Assembly (NCBI RefSeq): GCF_000333015.1
Contig: NZ_BANT01000017.1
Location: forward strand, 1-47,381
Direction: 5' to 3'
DNA from: Gordonia hirsuta DSM 44140 = NBRC 16056
GTDB taxonomy: Bacteria; Actinomycetota; Actinomycetes; Mycobacteriales; Mycobacteriaceae
DNA: 47,381 nucleotides
Below, piece after piece: positions 24,655 to 34,069 of this stretch. Each line of letters begins with the position of its first letter. Within the stretch, counting starts at the first letter, position 1. Under the pieces are notes generated by a model. It was not told the origin of the DNA, searched no databases, and saw only the letters and a program-made list of their open reading frames with translations. The position numbers and the translations under genes were made by a program.

Positions 24655-25584
24655 TCAGTCCAGCTTCAGCTCGCGCACGGCGGTCAGCACATCGGCGCGA
24701 TGTTTGAGGACCACGCCCAGGGTCCGCTGAAGCAGCGAATCGGGGACGCGTCCGTCGTGGTCGGTCGCATCGGTGCCGGCGACCATCGCCAGCAGCGTGT
24801 TGCCCCAGTCGATGGTCTCGGCGACCGAGGGCTTCTTGCGGATGTCCAGTCCGCGCAGCACACCGATGATGCGGACCACCTCGGCGGCCAGATTCTCCGG
24901 CAGGTCCGGCACCCGGGAGGCCAGGATCTCCCGTTCCAGGTCGGCGTCGGGGAAGTCGATGTACAGGTAGAGGCAGCGTCGTTTCAGCGCCTCGGACAGT
25001 TCCCGGTTGGCGTTGGAGGTCAGCAGCACGATCGGCCGGCGCGCCGCCGCGACAGTGCCCATCTCCGGGATGGTGATCGCGAAGTCCGACAGGATCTCCA
25101 GCAGCAGACCCTCCATGTCCACATCGGCCTTGTCGATCTCGTCGATCAGCAGCACCGTCGGTTCGGTGCGCGAGATCGCGGTCAGCAACGGCCGGGCGAG
25201 CAGGAACTCCTCGGAGAAGATGTCGTCTTTGGTGGCATCCCAGTCCCGTTGACCGGCGGCCTGGATGGCCAGGATCTGTTTGGCGTGGTTCCACTCGTAC
25301 AGGGCGCGGGCCTCATCGATGCCCTCGTAACACTGCAGCCGCACCAGTTCGGCACCGGTGGCCCCGGCGATCGCGCGGGCCAGTTCGGTCTTGCCCACCC
25401 CGGCCGGTCCCTCCACCAGCAGCGGCTTACCGAGCCGGTCGGCCAGATAGGTCGCCGTGGCCGTGGCCTCATCGGCCAGGTACCCGGTGGTGCGGAGCTT
25501 GTCGACGACGTCGCCGGTGCTGGTGAACGACGGCACGATCGCGTCGGCAGTCCCGCCTGCGGCGGCCGCGGCAGCCCCGCTCAT
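24655..25584 (-). CDS. MoxR-family AAA+ ATPase
   Basis: A 309-residue AAA+ protein. Walker A is [18 protein letters not shown], Walker [12 protein letters not shown], sensor 1 [13 protein letters not shown], and the Arg finger lies in [15 protein letters not shown]. The start is placed at ATG 25584, which overlaps the proA stop (ATGA); the longer in-frame start at 25620 lies inside proA. It is expressed with the downstream VWA protein, 4 bp away. Confidence 0.92.
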   Translation of the reverse strand: MSGAAAAAAGGTADAIVPSFTSTGDVVDKLRTTGYLADEATATATYLADRLGKPLLVEGPAGVGKTELARAIAGATGAELVRLQCYEGIDEARALYEWNHAKQILAIQAAGQRDWDATKDDIFSEEFLLARPLLTAISRTEPTVLLIDEIDKADVDMEGLLLEILSDFAITIPEMGTVAAARRPIVLLTSNANRELSEALKRRCLYLYIDFPDADLEREILASRVPDLPENLAAEVVRIIGVLRGLDIRKKPSVAETIDWGNTLLAMVAGTDATDHDGRVPDSLLQRTLGVVLKHRADVLTAVRELKLD

Positions 25585-26852
25585 GCCGGCCGCACCTGTC
25601 CGTCGCCCCACACGATCCATTTGGTGGAGGTCAGCTCGGGCAGGCCCATCGGGCCGCGGGCGTGCAGCTTCTGGGTGGAGATGCCGATCTCGGCGCCGAA
25701 ACCGAACTGCTCGCCGTCGGTAAACGCGGTGGAGGCGTTCACCATCACCGCGGCCGCGTCGACCCGGTTACTGAAGGCGCGGGCGGCCGCCTGATCGCCG
25801 GTGATGATCGCCTCGGTGTGCCCGGTGCCGTAGGTGTCGATGTGCTCGATCGCGGCGTCGAGGTCGTCGACCAGTTTCAGCGCCACGTCCAGCGACAGAT
25901 ATTCGGCGTGCCAGTCCTCTTCGGTGGCCGGCACCATGCCGGGCTCGTCGCCGTGGATGGTCACCCCCTGGCTCTGCAGCGCCGAGACGATCGGGGCCAG
26001 CGCCTCCTGGGCGATGCCCCGATCGATGAGCACCGTTTCGACGGTGTTGCAGACGCTGGGCCGGCGGGTCTTGGCGTTGACGATCACCCGGGTGGCGGTG
26101 TCCACATCGGCGCCGGCGTGGACGTAGATGTGGCAGTTACCGGTCCCGGTCTCGATGGTGGGGACCTTGGCGTTCTCCACGACGGTGGCGATCAGCCCGG
26201 CCCCGCCGCGCGGGATCACCACATCGACCAGACCGCGTGCCTGGATCAGTGCGGTCACGCTGGAGCGGTCCTGGCTGGGCAGCAGCGCCACCGCGTCGGG
26301 GTTGACCCGATGCTCCTCCAGCACCCGGCGCAGCACCTGGACCAGGGCCGCATTGGAACTGGCCGCCGACGACGAGCCGCGCAGCAGTACCGCGTTACCG
26401 GATTTGAAGGAGATACCGAAACCGTCGACGGTCACATTGGGCCGGGCCTCGTAGACGAAACCGACCACGCCCAGGGGCACCTGCACCTGACGCAGCTCCA
26501 GCCCGTTGGGCAGGGTCTTGCCCTGCACCACCACACCGACCGGATCGGGCAGCGCCGCCACCTGGCGCAGGCCGCCGGTGATGCCGGCGATGCGCTCGGG
26601 GTTCAGCCGCAGGCGGTCGACCAGGGCCGGTTCGGTGCCGGCCTCTTCGGCCCGGGTCACGTCCTGGGCGTTGGCCGCCAGCACCTCGTCGGCGGCCGCA
26701 TCGATCGCGTCGGCGGCGGCCAGCAGCACCTCGTTCTTCTGCGCGGTGGTCAACATGCCCAGCGTGCGGGCGGCCTTCTTCGCGGCGCGGGCCTGCTCGA
26801 GGACCTGTTCTTCGATGGTCGCAGCATCGCGCTGCGAACTCTCAGCAGTCAT
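25581..26852 (-). CDS. proA: Glutamate-5-semialdehyde dehydrogenase (gamma-glutamyl phosphate reductase)
   Basis: A 423-residue NADPH-dependent reductase, the second step of proline synthesis. [20 protein letters not shown] and the catalytic Cys in [15 protein letters not shown] are diagnostic, with [18 protein letters not shown] between them and the C-terminal [20 protein letters not shown] at 26852 begins [20 protein letters not shown]; an upstream extension to 27065 would overlap the divergent gene's promoter and is unlikely. proB is not next to it in this window. Confidence 0.96.
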   Translation of the reverse strand: MTAESSQRDAATIEEQVLEQARAAKKAARTLGMLTTAQKNEVLLAAADAIDAAADEVLAANAQDVTRAEEAGTEPALVDRLRLNPERIAGITGGLRQVAALPDPVGVVVQGKTLPNGLELRQVQVPLGVVGFVYEARPNVTVDGFGISFKSGNAVLLRGSSSAASSNAALVQVLRRVLEEHRVNPDAVALLPSQDRSSVTALIQARGLVDVVIPRGGAGLIATVVENAKVPTIETGTGNCHIYVHAGADVDTATRVIVNAKTRRPSVCNTVETVLIDRGIAQEALAPIVSALQSQGVTIHGDEPGMVPATEEDWHAEYLSLDVALKLVDDLDAAIEHIDTYGTGHTEAIITGDQAAARAFSNRVDAAAVMVNASTAFTDGEQFGFGAEIGISTQKLHARGPMGLPELTSTKWIVWGDGQVRPA

Positions 26853-26946
26853 GTGGTCCAGGTTAGCCCTCCCCGATGGAGGCGAAAACCGGCCCCGACC
26901 CGCCGCCTGTCCGGCACGCGACGCCCACAGATGACACAATGCCCCT

Positions 26947-27804
26947 ATGAGGAAAGCAGGCAAGTGGCTCACCTGGATCGGCCTGGCCATCGGGGTCATC
27001 GGCGTCGTCGCCGGCATCGTGATGGTCGTGATCGGCGCCGGACGGCTCACCGACGTGGTGGACAAGTCGTTCTCGGTCGGCCAGTCCCGTCAGTACACCG
27101 CCGCCGCCGACGAGGTACTGGTCCTCTACTCCCCTGAGCGCGACGGCCGCAGCGCCGCCTCCTGTGAGATCACCGGTCCGGCCCCCGTCGTCCCGGGACC
27201 GAACCAGCAGGACGGCGTCGACCTCCCGTACAACGACCGCACCGTCTATCCGTTCACCTCGTACCGCTTCTCCCAGTCCGGTACGTACACCATCGCCTGT
27301 GACCAGTACGGTGTCGTCGCCGGCCCGCCCATCGCCACCGGAACCCTGATGATCACCGGCGGCGGCGTGATTCTGCTCGTGCTGGGAGCGCTGCTGGGCG
27401 GTCTGCTCCTGGTGATCGGCATCATCTTGTGGGTCGTGGGCGCCAACAAGGAGAAGAACGCCGCCAACACGCAGCTCTACGGCGCTCCGCAGTACCCGGG
27501 CACCTACCCCGGTCAGCAGTACCCGGGCGGCTACCCGGGCCAGCAGCCCTACCCCGGCCAGCCCTACCCCGGTCAGCAGCCGTATCCGGGCCAGCCTGCA
27601 CCGGGCGAGTCGGCGATGCCCGGCACCCCGTACGTCCCGCCGGTCGATCCGCCGCAGTTCCCCACCACCGGCGATCCGGCCGGGCAGCCGCCGGCCGATC
27701 CGTTCAGCGCCCCGACGCAGATGTCACCGCGACCCGACGAACACACGCCCGGTGACGCCGGGCCCGATGGGCAGCAGTCCAGTCCCGATCCCGAGCCGCG
27801 CTGA
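26947..27804 (+). CDS. Two-helix membrane protein with Pro-Gly-Gln-Tyr-rich tail
   Basis: A 285-residue protein. Helix 1 (about 8-30, [20 protein letters not shown]) is followed by an extracytoplasmic beta-rich domain (30-130) with two Cys (SCEITG, IACDQYG) that could form a disulfide. Helix 2 is at about 133-165. The cytoplasmic tail contains [10 protein letters not shown] and [12 protein letters not shown] repeats. Such tails mediate assembly or protein contacts in mycobacterial cell-envelope proteins. I do not recognise a named family beyond DUF-type membrane proteins. A CACAAT box 6 nt before the ATG may indicate a leaderless mRNA. Confidence 0.75.
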   Translation: MRKAGKWLTWIGLAIGVIGVVAGIVMVVIGAGRLTDVVDKSFSVGQSRQYTAAADEVLVLYSPERDGRSAASCEITGPAPVVPGPNQQDGVDLPYNDRTVYPFTSYRFSQSGTYTIACDQYGVVAGPPIATGTLMITGGGVILLVLGALLGGLLLVIGIILWVVGANKEKNAANTQLYGAPQYPGTYPGQQYPGGYPGQQPYPGQPYPGQQPYPGQPAPGESAMPGTPYVPPVDPPQFPTTGDPAGQPPADPFSAPTQMSPRPDEHTPGDAGPDGQQSSPDPEPR

Positions 27805-27841
27805 CCCGGGCCACCACTGCAGTGCCGGCGGGCGCGCCCCG

Positions 27842-28621
27842 TCAGCACCCCGACAAGACCCGGGCCAGCACCGTGTGCGAGGCATGATCGATCCGCAGCC
27901 GGTAGGCCGCCGAGACGGTGACGTAGGCGACCGCGTACTGGCACCAGAAGCCGCGCAGCGGCGGCATCCAGTCACCCGGCCCGGCATCGCCCTTGGCCTG
28001 GTTGCTGGGTCCGTCGACGGCGATCAGGTTCGCCGGATCGTTGGCGAAGGCCAGCCGCCGCGCCGGTGGCCACTGCGCCGCACCCATGTCCCAGGCATAC
28101 GACAGCGGAACGATGTGGTCGATCTGCACGGCCGCCGACTCGCGGCCACGAGTGAACACGATCTCCTCGCCGGTGTACGGGCTGCGCAGGTGCCCGGCGG
28201 CCACCGCCCGGGCACAGCTGCTGATCCCCACCGATCCGGCGACCGCCAGGTCGCGGGCCAGGATGTCGTTGCGGGTATCGCAGGCGTTACCGGCCCCGGC
28301 GACGCCCCCGGCATCGCTCCAGGCCGGGCCGAAGGCGTCCCGGCGGTACGGCTGCCCCCGGGCCTGCGCCGCACCGCGTTCGGGCCGGACCGCGATCACC
28401 TCGAGCCCGGCCAGTGCCGCGCGAGCCGCCGCCACGCGGACCGGGTCCATCGGCGGCTGACGCGACGGGCCGGGCCAGCCGAGTCCGACCGCCACCAGCA
28501 CCGCGGTCACCGCGAAGCCGGTCAGGGCACTCCAGTGCTGTCCGGTGAGCCGGATCCGTCCGTCGTGCCGGCGGTGGCCCCGCGTGGCCGACCACCGCTG
28601 CACTCTGCCGCGTCGGCGCAT
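27842..28621 (-). CDS. Exported or membrane-anchored HNH nuclease-like protein (DUF1524/GmrSD-C type)
   Basis: A 259-residue protein. After a basic N-terminus there is one hydrophobic helix (about 32-50, SALTGFAVTAVLVAVGLGWP), so the rest is probably outside the membrane. The HNH core is VQIDHIVPLSYAWDMGAAQW, then RRLAFANDPANLIAVDGPSN and QAKGDAGPGDWMPP, the QIDHIVPL...NDxxNLxxVxxxxNxxKG pattern of DUF1524 secreted nucleases. Cys in NACDTRND and SSCARAV may pair. These are common in actinobacteria and may scavenge DNA; no partner gene suggests phage defence here. Confidence 0.8.
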   Translation of the reverse strand: MRRRGRVQRWSATRGHRRHDGRIRLTGQHWSALTGFAVTAVLVAVGLGWPGPSRQPPMDPVRVAAARAALAGLEVIAVRPERGAAQARGQPYRRDAFGPAWSDAGGVAGAGNACDTRNDILARDLAVAGSVGISSCARAVAAGHLRSPYTGEEIVFTRGRESAAVQIDHIVPLSYAWDMGAAQWPPARRLAFANDPANLIAVDGPSNQAKGDAGPGDWMPPLRGFWCQYAVAYVTVSAAYRLRIDHASHTVLARVLSGC

Positions 28622-28708
28622 ATCTCCCCCGAGGTGTCGATGCCGATTCCCCGATGGTTAGACGCACCCGCCGCCGGTCCGGTTCCCCCGACACGCCGCT
28701 GATCGGTA

Positions 28709-29638
28709 TCAGCCCAGCGCGGGAACCACCTGCTGGGCCACCAGATCCAGATGGTCCAGATCGGCCAGATCCAGCACCTGCAGGTACACCCGGGTCGCTC
28801 CGGCGTCCCGGTAGCGGGCGATGGCCGCGATCGTCTCCTCGACGGTGCCGGCGGCTCCGTTCTCGCGCAGTTCGTCCGGTTCGCGCCCGATCGCGGCGGC
28901 CCGGCGCAGGAACTGCTCCTCCGAATCGCCGCAGCACAGCACCAGAGCCACCGACCGGACGATCTGGCCCGGATCGCGGCCGATGGCCGCGCAGGCCTCG
29001 TCGACCCGCCGGAACTGGCGGGTCACCACCTCCAGCGGTGCGAAGGGCACATTGAATTCGGCGGCGTAGCGCGCGGCGAGCGCCGGGGTGCGGGTGCGGC
29101 CCTTGCCGCCGATGATCACCGGCGGCGGCGTCTGCACCGGTTTGGGCAGCGCCGGCGAATCGGTAAGCGTGTAGTGCTCGCCGGCGAACGAGAATCGCTC
29201 CCCGACCGGGGTGGCCCACAGTCCGGTGATGATCTCGAGTTGCTCGCCGAGGCGGTCGAAGCGTTCGGTGACCGGCGGGAACGGGATGCCGTAGGCGGCG
29301 TGCTCGGCCTCGAACCAGCCGGCCCCCAGCCCCAGTTCGACGCGCCCGCCGCTCATCTGATCGACCTGGGCCACCGAGATCGACAGCGGGCCGGGTAGGC
29401 GGAAGGTCGCCGAGGTGACCAGGGTGCCCAGCCGGATCCGCTCGGTGTCGCGGGCGAGTGCGGCCAGGGTCAGCCACGCCTGAGTGGGGCCGGGCAGCCC
29501 GTCGCCGCCGCCCATCGCCAGGTAGTGGTCGGACCGGAAGAAGGCGTCGAAGCCCAGGGTTTCGGCGCGGCGGGCCACGGCGAGCAGATCGTCGTAGCCC
29601 GCTCCCTGCTGGGGTTCGGTGAAGATACGGAAGTCCAT
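28709..29638 (-). CDS. LLM-class oxidoreductase, F420-dependent type (TIGR03560-like)
   Basis: A 309-residue luciferase-like TIM-barrel protein starting MDFRIFTEPQQGAGYDDLLA, with GFDAFFRSDHYLAM, ARDTERIRLGTLVTSATFR and MSGGRVELGLGAGWFEAEHA, then PVIIGGKGRTRTPALAARYA. This is the pattern of F420-dependent members. ATG at 29638 is chosen because the barrel strand starts there; the in-frame ATG at 29668 adds ten residues. F420 use is supported indirectly by an FbiD/CofC gene at 39359. The substrate is unknown. Confidence 0.85.
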   Translation of the reverse strand: MDFRIFTEPQQGAGYDDLLAVARRAETLGFDAFFRSDHYLAMGGGDGLPGPTQAWLTLAALARDTERIRLGTLVTSATFRLPGPLSISVAQVDQMSGGRVELGLGAGWFEAEHAAYGIPFPPVTERFDRLGEQLEIITGLWATPVGERFSFAGEHYTLTDSPALPKPVQTPPPVIIGGKGRTRTPALAARYAAEFNVPFAPLEVVTRQFRRVDEACAAIGRDPGQIVRSVALVLCCGDSEEQFLRRAAAIGREPDELRENGAAGTVEETIAAIARYRDAGATRVYLQVLDLADLDHLDLVAQQVVPALG

Positions 29639-29680
29639 GCACTTCAACATAGGGGCCGCCGGCGACACCGGGGCGGGCGG

Positions 29681-31918
29681 TCAGGACTTGTCCAGATATC
29701 CCAGCTTGGAGGGCAGCAGGATCGAGTCGACCAGGGCGTCCAGCGCCGGATGCTCGGCCAGCGGCAGATCGGCCAGCACGATCTGTGTGGCCAATTCGCG
29801 CGCATCCTCGATCACGTCGGCGTCGTCGAGCAGGGACAGGAAGTGCAGCGACGAAGCGCCACCGGACTGGGCGGCACCGAGCACATCGCCTTCCCGGCGG
29901 GCCTCCAGATCGATGCGGGCCAGTTCGAAGCCGTCGGTCGACCGCGCGACCGCATCCAGGCGTGCGCGGGCGCCGGTACCGTCGGCGGCGGTCGTCATCA
30001 GCAGGCACAGCCCCGCGTGCCGGCCGCGACCGACGCGACCGCGCAGCTGGTGCAGCTGGCTGACACCGAAGCGTTCGGCGTTGACGATCACCATCATCGT
30101 GGCATTGGGCACGTCCACGCCCACCTCGATGACGGTGGTGGACACCAGCACGTCCACCTCCCCGCGGGTGAACCGGTCCATCACCTCGGTCTTCTCCTCG
30201 GCCGGCATCCGGCCGTGCAGAAAGTCGATGGTGCGCCCGGACAGCGGTCCGGCGGCGGTGAGCTCCTCGAACTGGTCGAGCACCGAGATCTCCGGGGCCC
30301 CCTGATTCGACTTCTCATCACCGATGCGGGTGCACACCACATACACCTGCCGGCCCTGCGCCACCTCCTCGGCGGCGCGCTCCCACACCCGCTCGACCCA
30401 CACCGGCTTGCTCATCGGCACCACGTTGGTGGTGATCGGCTGGCGGCCGCGCGGCAGCTCCACCAGCGTGGAGGTCTCCAGATCGCCGAAGGTGATCATC
30501 GCGACGGTCCGCGGGATCGGTGTGGCCGTCATCACCAGGAAGTGCGGCCGGTTGACCCTGCCCTTGGCCCGCAGCACATCGCGCTGCTCCACACCGAAGC
30601 GATGCTGTTCGTCGACCACCACCATGCCCAGGTCGAAGAACTCGACGTTCTCCTCCAGCAGGGCGTGGGTGCCGATGACGATCCCGGCCTGCCCGGTGAC
30701 GATGTCCAGCAGCGTCTGCCGCCGGTCGGCGGTCCGCTGCGAACCGGTCAGCAGCGCCACCTGGGTGGCACCGTCGGCGGCGCCGAGCTGCCCGCCCAGG
30801 GCCAGCGGACCCAGCATGGTCAGCACCGTCCGATGATGCTGAGCGGCCAGAACCTCCGTCGGCGCCAGGATCGCGCACTGGTGACCGTTGTCGACCACCC
30901 GCAGCATCGCCAGCAGCGAGACCAGGGTCTTACCCGAGCCGACCTCACCCTGCAGCAGCCGGTTCATCGGATGGACCCGGCCGATGTCCTCGGCGATCTC
31001 GGCGACCACCGCGCGCTGTCCGTCGGTCAGCTCGAAGGGCAGGGAGGCCAGCAGCTGATCCTCCAGGCCGCCGGGCACGTGGGGGCAGGCGTGCGCCGAT
31101 TCGGTGCCGGCGGCGATCCGGTTCTGCGCCAGGGCGGTCTGCACGGCCAGGGCCTCGTCGAACTTCAGTCGCCGGGTGGCCGCGGCGATCTCGGCCTGGG
31201 TGTCGGGCAGGTGGATCTTGCGGATCGCCTCGTCGCTGGTCATCAGGCCCCGGACGGTGCGCTGCTCGTCGGTGAGCGCATCGTCGGTGGGACCCAGCTG
31301 GTCCAGCACGGTCCGGATCGCCCGCCAGATCTCCCAGGTCTGCACATTCTTGGTGGCCGGATACATCGGCACGATCTCACGGGAGAAGTGGTCGAGGTCT
31401 TCGGCGGTGGCCACATGTCCCGGATCGGACTGGGACTGCTCGGCGTACAGCTCGGTGAGCATGGAGCTGCCGGTCACCGACTCGTCGAAGGCATCGGGCA
31501 GGATCAGCCACTCCGGGTGGGTCAGCTGAATCTGATCGCGGAAGTACTTCACCGTCCCGGCCAGTGCCATCTTGGTACCCGGCAGCAGCCGCTTCTTCAT
31601 CCACCGCGCGTTGAAGAAGGTGACCTCGTAGTTGCGGCGGCCGTCGTTGACCACCACCTTGAGGAAGCTGCCGGGTTTGCGCTTCATCGGGATCATCTCG
31701 GCGCGGGTGACGTGCCCGACCAGGTTGACCCAGCTGCCGGCTTCGGGGGCCTCGGTGTCGGCGGTGTCGCCGCGGGCCAGATAACGCCGCGGCACGTAGC
31801 GGAGCAGTTCGCCGACCGTCACCAGTTCCAGATCGGCGAGTTTGCCGACCAGTGCCGGATCCAGCGCGGTCGACGACAGCTCGGTGGTCAGGGTCAGTGT
31901 CCCGGGGGAAGGGCTCAT
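29681..31918 (-). CDS. recG: ATP-dependent DNA helicase RecG
   Basis: A 745-residue superfamily 2 helicase that reverses stalled replication forks and processes Holliday junctions. The N-terminal wedge/OB domain (about 60-160) contains RAEMIPMKRKPGSFLKVVV, followed by Walker A in LLQGEVGSGKTLVSLLA, the DEQH box in MVVVDEQHRFGVEQRD, motif III MTATPIPRT and the C-terminal motif VI QLRGRVGRGRHAG. The start codon follows the FakA-like stop by 3 bp, so they are co-transcribed. The same order occurs in mycobacteria (Rv2973c/Rv2974c). Confidence 0.96.
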   Translation of the reverse strand: MSPSPGTLTLTTELSSTALDPALVGKLADLELVTVGELLRYVPRRYLARGDTADTEAPEAGSWVNLVGHVTRAEMIPMKRKPGSFLKVVVNDGRRNYEVTFFNARWMKKRLLPGTKMALAGTVKYFRDQIQLTHPEWLILPDAFDESVTGSSMLTELYAEQSQSDPGHVATAEDLDHFSREIVPMYPATKNVQTWEIWRAIRTVLDQLGPTDDALTDEQRTVRGLMTSDEAIRKIHLPDTQAEIAAATRRLKFDEALAVQTALAQNRIAAGTESAHACPHVPGGLEDQLLASLPFELTDGQRAVVAEIAEDIGRVHPMNRLLQGEVGSGKTLVSLLAMLRVVDNGHQCAILAPTEVLAAQHHRTVLTMLGPLALGGQLGAADGATQVALLTGSQRTADRRQTLLDIVTGQAGIVIGTHALLEENVEFFDLGMVVVDEQHRFGVEQRDVLRAKGRVNRPHFLVMTATPIPRTVAMITFGDLETSTLVELPRGRQPITTNVVPMSKPVWVERVWERAAEEVAQGRQVYVVCTRIGDEKSNQGAPEISVLDQFEELTAAGPLSGRTIDFLHGRMPAEEKTEVMDRFTRGEVDVLVSTTVIEVGVDVPNATMMVIVNAERFGVSQLHQLRGRVGRGRHAGLCLLMTTAADGTGARARLDAVARSTDGFELARIDLEARREGDVLGAAQSGGASSLHFLSLLDDADVIEDARELATQIVLADLPLAEHPALDALVDSILLPSKLGYLDKS

Positions 31919-31921
31919 GAC

Positions 31922-33568
31922 CTATTCGACGCCGATCTGCAGCAACTGGTTGGTCTGCCCGCCGGGGTACACCGCCAGCTCGATCCCCGGGTGTTCGGTG
32001 CGGACATGGTCGGCGATGGCCGCGTGCGCCTCGTCCTGCAGACCGGCACCGGCCAGGATGGTGACCAGTTCGCCGCCGATGGCCAGCATCAGGTCGATCA
32101 GCGCCACCGCCGCCTCGCTCTGGGTCTTCTTGATCACCAGCACATCCGAGCCGATCAGGCCCAGAGTGTCCCCGATCTGGCAGGTCCCGGCCAGGGTCAT
32201 CATCGCTCCGTCGGCGGTGCGGACCGACCCCCACCTGGTCGCACCGGCCGCCTCGGCCATGGCGAAGGCATCCACATCGGGTGATTCGCCCGGATCGTGC
32301 ACGGCCAGGGCCGCCAGCCCCTGCACCATCGACGCGGTGGGCAGGAAGACCAGTGAGCGTTTGGCCGACCGGGCCTGCGCCCCGACCGACACCAGATCGG
32401 CCGATGCCATCATGCCGTTGCCCATCACCACCGTGTGCGCACTGTCGGCCTGCCGGATGGCCTCGGCGACGGTCGCCGGATGGATGCCGTGATCGGTGCG
32501 CACCACCCGCGCACCGGCCTCGGTGAACAGTTCTTCGGCGCCCTGGCCCTGCGCCAGCACCAGCACGGCCCGTTTGTGCCGCGGCGGCGGTTCGGTCGCG
32601 CCGGGCTCGTTACGGGCCTCGTCGAGCAGAAAGCAGCTGATCCGGATGTCGTGGACGCCGCCGATCCGCACCCCCGCCTCGACCGCGGCGCCCGGCTCGT
32701 CGGTGTGCACATGCACCGAGAACTGTTCCCGGTCGGCTGAGCTCTCCCCGACGATCACCACTGAATCGCCCAGGCGGCCCAGTTCCTCGCGCAGCGCACC
32801 GATCAGCGAACCCTCGGCGACCAGCTTGTACATGACCTCGAAGTCGGTGTCCCCCGAGCCGGAGCACTCGCCTTCCCCGTGCCCGGTATCACCCATGTTG
32901 CCGCGGTAGGGACGACGACGATTGGCCACCCCGGTCACCACCAGAACCAGCGCGTCGAGCATCACCAGCAGACCGCGGGCGCCGGCGTCGACCACCCCGG
33001 CGTTGGTCAGTTCGATCATCTGATCGGTCGTCTGCTCCAGGGCGTGGGCGGCTTCGTCGGCCACCGCCCGCACCAGATCGGACGGGGAGGCCTCCACCTC
33101 GCGGGCGGCGGTGTCGGCGGCGACCCGCAGCACCGTCAGCACGGTGCCCTCCCGCGGGACGGAGACCGCGCGCCGGGCGGCCAGGGATGCCAGCCGCAGA
33201 CCGTTCATCGCCAGCCGGTTGAAGCTGGGGTCCTGTTCGGCCACGGCCAGATCGGCCGCATCGGCCAGACCGATCAGGATCTGCGACAAGATGATGCCGG
33301 AGTTGCCGCGGGCGTGGGCCACACCGCCGTCGGCCAGGGTCCGGAAGACCGTGGCCAGATCGGTGGCCGCATAATCCAGATCGGCCAGACCCGCCGCGGC
33401 CCCGCTCATGGTGAAGGCCATATTGCTGCCGGTGTCGGCATCGGGGATCGGGAAGACGTTGAGATCGTTGATCTCGGTGCGCTGAGCCGCCAGGCCTTCG
33501 GCGCAGGCCTGCGCCCAGTCCCGGATCAAGCCGACACTGATCGGCACACTGCTCGGCGCACGCTGCAT
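31922..33568 (-). CDS. FakA-like DAK/DhaL-domain kinase
   Basis: About 548 residues. The N-terminal DhaL domain has the Mg-ATP site NVFPIPDADTGSNMAFTM with three Asp, plus ARGNSGIILSQILIG and NAGVVDAGARGLLVML; a central linker and a C-terminal DegV-like domain (KRAVLVLAQGQGAEELF) follow. FakA phosphorylates fatty acids bound to FakB (DegV) proteins. Start: ATG at 33568 with AGGA 8 nt upstream is preferred; GTG at 33592 is in frame and adds eight residues. The 193-365 linker is rich in Gly, Glu and Asp. The fatty acid kinase role is inferred by family. Confidence 0.85.
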   Translation of the reverse strand: MQRAPSSVPISVGLIRDWAQACAEGLAAQRTEINDLNVFPIPDADTGSNMAFTMSGAAAGLADLDYAATDLATVFRTLADGGVAHARGNSGIILSQILIGLADAADLAVAEQDPSFNRLAMNGLRLASLAARRAVSVPREGTVLTVLRVAADTAAREVEASPSDLVRAVADEAAHALEQTTDQMIELTNAGVVDAGARGLLVMLDALVLVVTGVANRRRPYRGNMGDTGHGEGECSGSGDTDFEVMYKLVAEGSLIGALREELGRLGDSVVIVGESSADREQFSVHVHTDEPGAAVEAGVRIGGVHDIRISCFLLDEARNEPGATEPPPRHKRAVLVLAQGQGAEELFTEAGARVVRTDHGIHPATVAEAIRQADSAHTVVMGNGMMASADLVSVGAQARSAKRSLVFLPTASMVQGLAALAVHDPGESPDVDAFAMAEAAGATRWGSVRTADGAMMTLAGTCQIGDTLGLIGSDVLVIKKTQSEAAVALIDLMLAIGGELVTILAGAGLQDEAHAAIADHVRTEHPGIELAVYPGGQTNQLLQIGVE

Positions 33569-33799
33569 CTCGACTGTCCTGGCCCTTCCCACTGCGATAC
33601 CACCCCCGCGAAATCGCCCCTGCGAAACAGTGTGTCAGAGGTTACGCTCCCACCGCCCGCGCCGGGCAACCCCGTCCGATCCGATTTGCCCGCGACGCCG
33701 GGCGCCGGTTAGTCTGTTCGGGTTGCCAGCCGAGTCCGCGCCTTCCGCGCGTCCGGCCGGTGAATACCACTGATCATTATTCAACCAAGGGAGTTCGAC

Positions 33800-33991
33800 A
33801 TGGCTGCCGTTTGTGACATCTGCGGCAAGGGCCCCGGCTTCGGCAAGTCGGTCTCGCACTCGCACCGCCGCACCAACCGTCGCTGGAACCCGAACATCCA
33901 GTCGGTGCGCGTCGAGGTGGCCCCGGGCAACCGCGCCCGCAAGAATGTGTGCACCTCGTGCCTGAAGGCCGGCAAGACCACCACGGTCTGA
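33800..33991 (+). CDS. rpmB: 50S ribosomal protein L28, zinc-binding form
   Basis: A 63-residue L28: [20 protein letters not shown], then [13 protein letters not shown] and [12 protein letters not shown]. It has both CxxC pairs (Cys5/8 and the C-terminal VCTSC), so it is the C+ form that holds structural zinc; C-minus paralogues replace these when zinc is scarce. AAGGGAG lies 8 nt before the ATG. It is divergent from the FakA-like gene, the common bacterial arrangement. Confidence 0.96.
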   Translation: MAAVCDICGKGPGFGKSVSHSHRRTNRRWNPNIQSVRVEVAPGNRARKNVCTSCLKAGKTTTV

Positions 33992-34016
33992 GCCGCCCCC
34001 TCACCACGAATTCACG

Positions 34017-34052
34017 AAGACCGCCGTCCCGCCTACGCGGGGCGGCGGTCTT
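34017..34052 (+). terminator. Strong terminator hairpin after rpmB
   Basis: A 16-bp stem (34017-34032 with 34037-34052) with 15 Watson-Crick pairs, one G-U and a CTAC loop, starting 25 bp after the rpmB stop. The -10 box of the next gene begins six bases after the stem, so it separates the two transcripts. Confidence 0.8.
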
Positions 34053-34057
34053 CGCTC

Positions 34058-34063
34058 TAGGCT
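34058..34063 (+). promoter_or_regulatory. -10 box for a leaderless enoyl-CoA hydratase mRNA
   Basis: TAGGCT fits TAnnnT and ends 6 nt before ATG 34070; there is no Shine-Dalgarno sequence in the gap. Confidence 0.45.
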
Positions 34064-34069
34064 GAGCCC

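Noticed and set aside
27842..28621. HNH nuclease as part of a phage-defence or restriction system
   Set aside because: It has a membrane anchor or export helix and no methylase, helicase or ATPase partner nearby; a secreted nuclease is more likely.
28287..30008. 573-residue minus-strand open frame
   Set aside because: It lies antiparallel or out of frame over the HNH nuclease, LLM enzyme and recG end; its Arg/Gly/Pro-rich composition is a high-GC shadow.
29525..32284. 919-residue plus-strand open frame opposite recG and the FakA-like gene
   Set aside because: His/Gln/Gly-rich antisense shadow of two well-supported genes.
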